Shown here in pieces: positions 32,617 through 38,227 of a stretch of DNA of 38,227 nt. The notes under the pieces are model-generated. The model saw nothing but the letters and a program-made list of their open reading frames with translations. It made no database searches and was not told the DNA's origin. The position numbers and the translations under genes were made by a program. Numbering within the stretch: position 1 is the stretch's first letter; every line of letters begins with the position of its first letter. The DNA is taken from contig NZ_JAFLSB010000015.1 of the NCBI RefSeq assembly GCF_022511165.1, positions 1 to 38,227 of the forward strand, read 5' to 3'. The stretch is from Helicobacter sp. GTDB lineage: Bacteria; Campylobacterota; Campylobacteria; Campylobacterales; Helicobacteraceae.

Positions 32617-33588
32617 ATGAGACATTTTCTTACTTTGAATGATTTTTCCAGAGATGAGATTTTGCAAATGCTCGATGTCATTTTGGAGCTTAAATCCAAG
32701 AAAGCTAGTATCCCGCTTTATTTTAAGGGCAAGGTATTAGCGATGATTTTTGAAAAAAGCTCCACGCGCACACGCGTAAGTTTTGAGAGCGGTATGTATC
32801 AGTTGGGCGGACACAGCATTTTTCTTTCTCATAAAGATATACAATTAGGGCGTGGAGAGCCTATCAAAGATACTGCACGCGTGATTAGCTCAATGGTTGA
32901 TATGGTGATGATGAGGACGAGCGAGCATCAAAGACTCGAGGAATTTGCCAAATACTGCTGTGTGCCTCTTATTAATGGCTTGAGCGATGATTTTCACCCT
33001 ATTCAGCTTATTGCAGATTATCTTACAATGATAGAATGCGGAATCTATGTGCCAAGCCATAAAAATGCGCTTTATCCCCATAATGCAAAAGAGCCTATCG
33101 TGGCTTATATTGGCGATGGCAATAATATGTCGCATTCGTGGATTAATCTTGCGGCAAAACTTGGCTTTACTTTGCGTATTGCTACTCCTCCAAAATACGC
33201 CCCAAGAGCTGATATTGTAGAAAAAGCCCAAAAACTTTGTGCTCAAAGTGGAGGTAAAATCATCATTGGCACAAATCCGCAAGAGGCTGTGAGTGGGGCA
33301 AATGTTGTAACTACTGATACTTGGGCTTCAATGGGGCAAGAGGCGCAAAAAGAGGAGAGAAAAAAGGCATTTCAGGGATTTTGCGTAGATACTCAAATGA
33401 TGAATCTTGCACAAAGTGATGCTATTTTCTTGCATTGTCTTCCGGCATATCGTGGGCAAGAAGTGAGCGAAGAGGTAATAGAAGGGGCGCAATCTCGTGT
33501 ATTCCTTGAAGCGCAAAATCGCCTCCACGCGCAAAAAGGCATTATGCTTTATCTTGCTAAAATTAATAATTTAACCTTAAGTGAGTGA
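32617..33588 (+). CDS. argF: Ornithine carbamoyltransferase
   Basis: 323 aa. Transfers the carbamoyl group to ornithine to make citrulline in arginine synthesis. Motifs: FLTLNDFSRDEIL, carbamoyl-phosphate binding SSTRTRVSFE near residue 48, LGGHSIFLS, DDFHPIQLIADYLT, IGDGNNMSHSW, and HCLPAYRGQEV at 273-283 with the HCLP signature. The ATG at 32617 is preferred because AGGAAAG precedes it; a TTG at 32599 would add six residues. H. pylori lacks this gene as far as I know. The stop almost touches the next gene, so translation is coupled. Confidence 0.96.
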   Translation: MRHFLTLNDFSRDEILQMLDVILELKSKKASIPLYFKGKVLAMIFEKSSTRTRVSFESGMYQLGGHSIFLSHKDIQLGRGEPIKDTARVISSMVDMVMMRTSEHQRLEEFAKYCCVPLINGLSDDFHPIQLIADYLTMIECGIYVPSHKNALYPHNAKEPIVAYIGDGNNMSHSWINLAAKLGFTLRIATPPKYAPRADIVEKAQKLCAQSGGKIIIGTNPQEAVSGANVVTTDTWASMGQEAQKEERKKAFQGFCVDTQMMNLAQSDAIFLHCLPAYRGQEVSEEVIEGAQSRVFLEAQNRLHAQKGIMLYLAKINNLTLSE

Positions 33589-33590
33589 TA

Positions 33591-34022
33591 ATGAAAACAT
33601 TGCCCCAAGATAAATGGCTTAATGAGTCAAGTGAGAATCTAGGCGTATTGCGCAAGATTGAGGAGAATGCAATGCTTCTAGCAATGCAGAGTGGGGGATT
33701 CTCAAAAGAGGATTTATGGTTTTTGCAAGATGAGCAAGGAGAAGAGTATGTTGTCTTTCCTCAAAAGCTTTTTGTGAAACTTGTTGCGCGTATTAAACAT
33801 ATCCAAGAGGAAAAGCTTATAATGATGCTTGAAAAAGATATTATCTCGCAAATGCCTATTGATTTTGATGATGCAATGGCAGTAGCAAAGAGTGCTTTAG
33901 AATCCTTGCGTTTAAGCGATGGTAATTTGCCAGAGGTTAATACAGCTCTCCTTGCAAAAGATATTAAAAAGAAATATCCAAATTTGTTTTTTGATATTGA
34001 TTTTTTACGTAAGTCCAAATAA
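33591..34022 (+). CDS. UPF0763/DUF2603-like protein
   Basis: 143 aa, soluble and acidic, no signal peptide. It begins MKTLPQDKWLNESSENLGV and has EENAMLLAMQSGGFSKEDLWFLQDEQGEEYVVFPQKLF and a C-terminal AKDIKKKYPNLFFDIDFL. It fits the small epsilonproteobacterial family found just before hemN (HP0664 before HP0665, and between argF and hemN in C. jejuni, as I recall). No function is established. The start is ATG 33591, two bases after the argF stop; a GTG at 33585 would overlap argF. Confidence 0.75.
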   Translation: MKTLPQDKWLNESSENLGVLRKIEENAMLLAMQSGGFSKEDLWFLQDEQGEEYVVFPQKLFVKLVARIKHIQEEKLIMMLEKDIISQMPIDFDDAMAVAKSALESLRLSDGNLPEVNTALLAKDIKKKYPNLFFDIDFLRKSK

Positions 34023-34033
34023 AGGAGTAAAGT

Positions 34034-35410
34034 GTGAGCGAAAAGATTGATTTTGGAGCATTTGTAAAATACTCAAAATCTGCTCCCCGCTACACGAGTT
34101 ACCCTACTGCTGTGGAGTTTAAGCCCTCTTTTGATACATCTTCTTATGTAGATGCACTTAAGCGCGCAGACGCCTCTTCACTCCCTCTTTCACTCTATGT
34201 GCATTTGCCCTTTTGTCGCTCGGCGTGTTATTTTTGTGGCTGTAATGTTATTTATACGAGCAAAGAGGAGAAAAAGCAGCACTATATCCATTATCTTAGA
34301 AAAGAGCTTGAGATTCTTAAACGCACGATGAATACAGAACGTGAAGTGGTGCAATTTCATTTTGGTGGAGGCACACCAACTTTTTTTAATGCTCAAGAAT
34401 TGCAAGAGGTAATACAGCTTGTGCGCAATACTTTTAGGCATTTTGCTCTCAATGCGGAGGTAAGCTGCGAGGTTGATCCACGTTTTTTTGCACGGGAGCA
34501 AATGGCAGTTTTAAAAGATAATGGCTTTAATCGCTTAAGCTTTGGGGTGCAGGATTTTGATGAGAAGGTGCAAGAAGCCATACATAGAAAACAAGCGGTA
34601 TCAATCGTGCAAAATGCTATTGCTTTAGCGCGTGAGTTTGGTATCAAGTCTGTAAATTTTGATTTGATTTATGGTTTGCCTTTTCAAAATGAACAGAGCT
34701 TTGCCCATACACTTCAGCAAGTAGTGAGCCTAGAGCCTGATAGATTGGCAATCTTTAATTATGCGCATTTGCCTTGGATGAAAAAAACAATGCGCAAAAT
34801 TGATGAGACGACTTTGCCTACACCTGCACAAAAGCTTGAGATTCTAAAAAATACGATTGCTTTTTTGCAAGAGCAGGGTTATGCGATGATTGGAATGGAT
34901 CATTTTGCAAAGCAAACAGATGAGCTTTATCAAGCAAAGCAAAATAAGGAATTGCGTCGCAATTTTCAAGGCTATACTACGCGTGGATTCTCTCAAACCA
35001 TAGGTATTGGGCTTACAAGTATTAGTGAGGGCTTAGATTATTATTCACAAAACTATAAGGACATAGCAGAATATGAACGCTCACTTGATAGTGGGAGATT
35101 GCCTGTGGAACGTGGTGTGTTGCTGACACAAGAGGATATTTTGCGCAAGGAAGTGATTATGGGGCTTATGAATAATCTCTGCCTTGATTTTGCAAGTATT
35201 GAGAAAAAATTTGATATTGATTTTAGGGCGCATTTTGGTAATGAACTTAGCGCTTTGCGTGAATATGAGGAAGTGGGGCTTATAGAAATTACAAGTGAGG
35301 GTATCTATACCTCGCCCACAGGCGGTATGCTTATACGCAATATCGCTTCTACTTTTGATGAGCATTCTTTTGCAAGTGAGCATACCAAAAGATTTAGCAA
35401 AACGATTTAG
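34034..35410 (+). CDS. hemN: Oxygen-independent coproporphyrinogen III oxidase
   Basis: 458 aa, radical-SAM enzyme that converts coproporphyrinogen III to protoporphyrinogen IX without oxygen. SRYTSYPTAVEF is at the N-terminus. The cluster motif CRSACYFCGCN has Cys61, Cys65 and Cys68 as CxxxCxxC ligands. GGGTPTF, EVSCEVDPR, NRLSFGVQDFDEKVQEAIHRKQ and FDLIYGLPFQ follow, and GMDHFAK near the C-terminal part matches HemN rather than HemW. GTG start with AAAGGAG 7 bases upstream. It lies 11 bases after the UPF0763-like gene, in the argF transcript. Confidence 0.95.
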   Translation: MSEKIDFGAFVKYSKSAPRYTSYPTAVEFKPSFDTSSYVDALKRADASSLPLSLYVHLPFCRSACYFCGCNVIYTSKEEKKQHYIHYLRKELEILKRTMNTEREVVQFHFGGGTPTFFNAQELQEVIQLVRNTFRHFALNAEVSCEVDPRFFAREQMAVLKDNGFNRLSFGVQDFDEKVQEAIHRKQAVSIVQNAIALAREFGIKSVNFDLIYGLPFQNEQSFAHTLQQVVSLEPDRLAIFNYAHLPWMKKTMRKIDETTLPTPAQKLEILKNTIAFLQEQGYAMIGMDHFAKQTDELYQAKQNKELRRNFQGYTTRGFSQTIGIGLTSISEGLDYYSQNYKDIAEYERSLDSGRLPVERGVLLTQEDILRKEVIMGLMNNLCLDFASIEKKFDIDFRAHFGNELSALREYEEVGLIEITSEGIYTSPTGGMLIRNIASTFDEHSFASEHTKRFSKTI

Positions 35411-35419
35411 AGGGTGCGT

Positions 35420-36763
35420 ATGCTTGATTTGCAGAATGTAGCAAGTGCGTGTGTGAAATGTGGCAAATGTATTCCCCATTGCACCATTTATATGCTTAAT
35501 CGCGATGAAGTTACCTCTCCGCGTGGATTCTTGGATTTACTTGGAGCGTATAAGCGTGGGGATTTGGCATTAGATACTACAAGCAGGGCTATTTTTGAAT
35601 CTTGCTTTCTCTGCACCACTTGTGTAACACACTGCCCCTCAAGTTTGCCTGTTGATGTGGCTATAGAATCTGTGCGTGTGGATATTGCGCAAAAATATGG
35701 CATTGCGTGGTATAAGAGGGCGTATTTTTTTCTTTTACGCCATCGAAAGCTTGCGGATATTGTTTTTAGCCTTGCGCATTTTATTGCTCCCTGTGCTTTT
35801 AAGGAGGAGAATGGGCGTCTCATCTCACGTTTTAAGCTTTTTAAAAATACAGAGAATAAACGCGCAAAACGTTCTATTTTTCCTTTTTGGCGCACATCTT
35901 TTTTGCAAAAATATCAAGGCGATATTATGCCTAAAAAACCCAATATGCTAGATTCTACAAAAGCTTCACATACAAGAGATTTAGCGCATAATCCTTCATC
36001 AAATACACTTACACATAACAGAGTAGCAATTTTTATTGGTTGCTTGAGTAATTATAATTATGTCAATGTAGGCGAGAGTTTGCTTACTATCCTTAGCCGT
36101 CTGGGTATTACTGCCTTTGTGCCGCATTTGCAAGAATGCTGTGGCGCACCTGCATTTTTTACCGGTGATGTGAAAAGTGTGGCATATTTGGCAAAGAAAA
36201 ATATTGCTTATTTTGAGAGTTTTTGGGAGAGTATTGATGCGATGATTATCCCTGAAGCTACTTGTGCGGCGATGATTAAAAAAGATTGGATTCACGCCCT
36301 AAGTGATGAGCCAGAGTGGGTAGAGCGACTTGAGAGGCTACTTCCAAAAATTGATATGGCAAGCGCGTGGTTATTTCATCACACACATTTACAAGAGATA
36401 TTGCCCCAAAAATGGAGTAGCCAAAGTATCACTTATCACGATCCTTGCCACGCAAGAAAGGTGCTAGGGATTTTTAAAGAACCCCGCGCTTTGCTCTCGC
36501 ACTCTTTTGTGCTAAAAGAAATGAGTGATTCTGCGCGATGCTGTGGGTTTGGGGGGATTAGTATGCAAAGCTCACGCTATGATTTAACGCTTAAAGCCGG
36601 GAAGCCTAAAGCAGAGATGATTAATGAGAGTGGAGCGGAGATTGTAAGCGCAGAATGCGGGGCTTGTCGTATGCAAATTGATAATGCTCTCACGCAAATC
36701 CACTCTCCTGTGCGCTTTGCTCACCCCTTAGAGCTGATAGCTGATGCGCTTAAAGATTCTTAG
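35420..36763 (+). CDS. GlpC/GlcF-like (Fe-S)-binding oxidoreductase subunit
   Basis: 447 aa. Two N-terminal 4Fe-4S motifs, CVKCGKCIPHC and CFLCTTCVTHCPSSLP, are followed by a helical segment. Two CCG (cysteine-rich) domains then appear: ECCGAPAFFTGD near residue 240, and HDPCHARK with RCCGFGGISM and SAECGACRMQI at the end. This architecture is shared by glycerol-3-phosphate (GlpC), glycolate (GlcF), lactate and heterodisulfide-type dehydrogenase subunits, so the electron donor is not determined. The place after hemN is conserved with HP0666 (annotated glpC), as I recall. The start is ATG 35420, with GAGGG 5 bases upstream. A G6 run at 36549-36554 is in frame. Confidence 0.88.
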   Translation: MLDLQNVASACVKCGKCIPHCTIYMLNRDEVTSPRGFLDLLGAYKRGDLALDTTSRAIFESCFLCTTCVTHCPSSLPVDVAIESVRVDIAQKYGIAWYKRAYFFLLRHRKLADIVFSLAHFIAPCAFKEENGRLISRFKLFKNTENKRAKRSIFPFWRTSFLQKYQGDIMPKKPNMLDSTKASHTRDLAHNPSSNTLTHNRVAIFIGCLSNYNYVNVGESLLTILSRLGITAFVPHLQECCGAPAFFTGDVKSVAYLAKKNIAYFESFWESIDAMIIPEATCAAMIKKDWIHALSDEPEWVERLERLLPKIDMASAWLFHHTHLQEILPQKWSSQSITYHDPCHARKVLGIFKEPRALLSHSFVLKEMSDSARCCGFGGISMQSSRYDLTLKAGKPKAEMINESGAEIVSAECGACRMQIDNALTQIHSPVRFAHPLELIADALKDS

Positions 36764-36819
36764 GATAGGCAAAAGAAGCGGATTCTAAGTCTATTGCGGG
36801 TATGATATTAATTTATATA

Positions 36820-36828
36820 TGCTAGTAT
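36820..36828 (+). promoter_or_regulatory. Extended -10 promoter of the HDOD gene
   Basis: TGCTAGTAT (TG, one base, TAGTAT) lies 41 bases before the ATG at 36870, in a 106-base gap after the Fe-S protein gene. Confidence 0.45.
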
Positions 36829-36869
36829 TGATGATAGAGAATTATGATTTTTTCTAAAGGAAGCCTACA

Positions 36870-37718
36870 ATGAATGAATTTCTCATTAAGGCAATAGATA
36901 ATCTCCCTCCATTGCCTGATACTCTAGTGAAGTTGCAGTCATATATAGATTCTGCAGGTGATGATGTGCAAATGCAGAGCGTGGTAGATATTATTTCAAA
37001 AGACCCGCTTTTGACAGGGGATTTACTTCATTTGGCAAACTCCCCTTATTATGGGTTTTCTCGCGAAATTTCCACGCTCAATCAAGTAGTATCGTTGCTC
37101 GGGATTGATAATGTAAAAAATATTGCCGTAGCAAACTCTTTGCGCGGTGAATTCAAGGTTGATGTATCGCCTTATGGCTTAAATACACAGGAATTTTTGG
37201 GAAATTGTAGCAGGGAAGTGGATTTTATTTCGGATTGGTTTTCTGAAAATGACAAAAAACTCTCTCAAATTCTTGCGCCCTGTGCAATGTTATTGCGATT
37301 AGGTATGATGATTTATGCGGATACACTTATTAAAAATGGCAGAGATAAAGAGTTTTTAGAAGCATTAAAAGAGATTAATTTTAGTGATGTGGGTTCGGTT
37401 GAGACAGAATTTTATGGCTTGGATCATTTGACATTTTTAGGTTATTTATTTGATTATTGGCGCTTTGATGATACGCTTATTCAAACCACAGCTTATATTA
37501 CCGCACCCCACGCGGCTTCTGATGAAGTAAAGAAAAATTCCTACGCCCTTGCTATTACAACAAAAGTCTTTGATCCTTATCAGGGTGGGAGTGAGTGTAA
37601 TATGGAAGATGCTGTTGCGCTTATTAAAGAGGCGAAAGCACAAGGTATTGATTTTAATATGGATAGATTCCTTGAAATTCTCCCTGCACAAGCAAGGGCA
37701 AATATTAAACAAAACTAA
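36870..37718 (+). CDS. HDOD-domain signalling protein
   Basis: 282 aa. The HDOD domain occupies about residues 8-210: LPPLPDTLVKLQSYI, VVDIISKDPLLTGDLLHLANSPYYGFSREISTLNQVVSLLGIDNVKNIAVANSLR. The residues that bind metal in catalytic HD domains are not evident, as usual in HDOD proteins, which act as signal or partner-binding modules. AAAGGAAG lies upstream of the ATG. It is next to a chemotaxis receptor on the opposite strand, which hints at a motility or sensing role but does not prove it. Confidence 0.85.
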   Translation: MNEFLIKAIDNLPPLPDTLVKLQSYIDSAGDDVQMQSVVDIISKDPLLTGDLLHLANSPYYGFSREISTLNQVVSLLGIDNVKNIAVANSLRGEFKVDVSPYGLNTQEFLGNCSREVDFISDWFSENDKKLSQILAPCAMLLRLGMMIYADTLIKNGRDKEFLEALKEINFSDVGSVETEFYGLDHLTFLGYLFDYWRFDDTLIQTTAYITAPHAASDEVKKNSYALAITTKVFDPYQGGSECNMEDAVALIKEAKAQGIDFNMDRFLEILPAQARANIKQN

Positions 37719-37798
37719 TTCAATATTTAGGCGCAAAATAAGCACTTGTACTTTCGCACCTTAAAAAAAGAATCTAATGATATTAATCAATAAATCTT

Positions 37799-37836
37799 AA
37801 GCCCTCTCCAAACCCCAAAAAGGAGTAAAAGGGCTT
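37799..37836 (+). terminator. Intrinsic terminator of the HDOD gene
   Basis: AAGCCCT at 37799-37805 pairs with AGGGCTT at 37830-37836, with an inner CTCC/GGAG pairing, and TATAATTTT follows. It lies 80 bases after the HDOD stop. Confidence 0.6.
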
Positions 37837-37868
37837 TATAATTTTAGAAAGCAGATTCTAAGAAAAAA

Positions 37869-37899
37869 GATTAAGGAGAGTTATTAACTCTCCTTAATC
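37869..37899 (-). terminator. Strong intrinsic terminator of the chemotaxis receptor gene
   Basis: A perfect 14-bp stem with a 3-base loop: GATTAAGGAGAGTT at 37869-37882 and AACTCTCCTTAATC at 37886-37899. Read on the minus strand it lies 21 bases after the receptor stop and is followed by TTTTTTCTTAG, a classic T tail. Confidence 0.88.
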
Positions 37900-37920
37900 T
37901 CCTCTATCCTTTAATCCTTT

Positions 37921-38227
37921 CTAAAACTTCTTCTTATTCACATCTTCTAAGATTTCTTTAGCTACTTTATCTACTCTCTCACTAATCTCTGCACTTGAAT
38001 TTGCAATCTCTACATTCTCTTGTGTTACAGATTCTAAATGAGAGATAGCTTCATTGATTTGAGTAACACCTGTAGTTTGTTCTCTAATAGATTCACCCAT
38101 ATCATTAATACTTTGCACAAGTAAATTAGTATTAGCTTCAATCTCACCAAGTGATTTTTGAGTTCTTTCTGCTAATTTTCTTACTTCATCAGCCACCACT
38201 GCAAATCCTCTTCCGTGCTCTCCTGCA
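37921..38227 (-). CDS. Methyl-accepting chemotaxis protein, C-terminal part (5' end outside the window)
   Basis: About 102 residues of the signalling tip are present, and the frame is open to the window edge. AGEHGRGFAVVADEVRKLAERTQKS is the hallmark hairpin that binds CheA and CheW. The following helix IEANTNLLVQSIND and the Ser/Ala-rich coiled coil end NKKKF. Ligand-binding and membrane parts lie to the right, outside the window. A perfect terminator follows the stop. Confidence 0.95.
   Translation of the reverse strand, partial: AGEHGRGFAVVADEVRKLAERTQKSLGEIEANTNLLVQSINDMGESIREQTTGVTQINEAISHLESVTQENVEIANSSAEISERVDKVAKEILEDVNKKKF

Noticed and set aside
33585..33590. Upstream GTG start of the UPF0763-like gene, overlapping argF
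   Set aside because: The ATG at 33591 is a stronger codon, and the two-base gap fits coupled translation. The difference is only two residues.
36549..36554. G6 run in the GlpC-like gene as a phase-variation tract
   Set aside because: The frame is intact through it, six G is short, and it encodes a conserved CGFGG motif.
1..38227. CRISPR arrays, insertion sequences, tRNA or rRNA genes, defence islands
   Set aside because: No regularly spaced repeats, transposase motifs or cloverleaf sequences other than the tmRNA were seen. The xerH recombinase is a housekeeping type, not evidence for an integrated element.

Overview
The window looks like chromosomal DNA from an epsilonproteobacterium, most likely an enterohepatic Helicobacter. 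This rests on low-GC, AT-rich codon use, a Helicobacter-type single tyrosine recombinase (XerH) with a candidate dif site beside it, Hcp-like Sel1 repeats, an LPP20-type lipoprotein cluster, a psd-nadA pair, and an argF / UPF0763-like / hemN / ferredoxin-type oxidoreductase cluster. The presence of argF argues against H. pylori. The species call is inference.

Layout. 1-1033: broken end of a Sel1/Hcp-type gene. 1350-6331: OmpA-type lipoprotein, then a probable operon of a 627-aa membrane protein of unknown function, a queuosine-precursor-type transporter, phosphatidylserine decarboxylase and quinolinate synthase. 6428-9555: tsaD (-), agmatine deiminase (+) and a DJ-1 family protein (-). 9720-10911: candidate dif site and xerH. 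11019-11755: two overlapping paralogous small genes of unknown function. 11866-14970: PAP2 phosphatase, tmRNA, TonB-dependent receptor. 15041-20067: a + strand run of ppa, a biotin carboxylase, NAD(P)HX repair enzyme, thiG and cmoA. 20323-25129 (-): four overlapping or abutting genes for a MacAB/TolC-like efflux system with split ATPase and permease. 25297-28896: four lipoprotein genes (COG3014-like, LpoB-like, two LPP20-like). 28955-31207: two glycosyltransferases, the second switched off by a C9 tract. 31267-32546: FlgP-like lipoprotein with a sigma54 promoter, and another lipoprotein. 32617-36763: argF, UPF0763-like gene, hemN, GlpC-like Fe-S protein. 36870-37718: HDOD protein. 37921-38227: 3' end of a chemotaxis receptor (-).

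Several features stand out. The GT2 gene has a classic phase-variation tract. The first gene carries two independent lesions. A dif-like site sits directly upstream of xerH. A textbook -24/-12 promoter precedes the FlgP-like gene. The tmRNA gene has consensus promoter hexamers lying inside the preceding gene. The heptamer AGAATCT/AGATTCT is strongly over-represented in both orientations. No CRISPR array, insertion sequence, tRNA or rRNA gene was seen. I did not find a clearly new multi-gene defence or biosynthetic system. The best candidates for undescribed biology are the tandem small paralogues next to dif, the 627-aa membrane protein and the over-represented heptamer.
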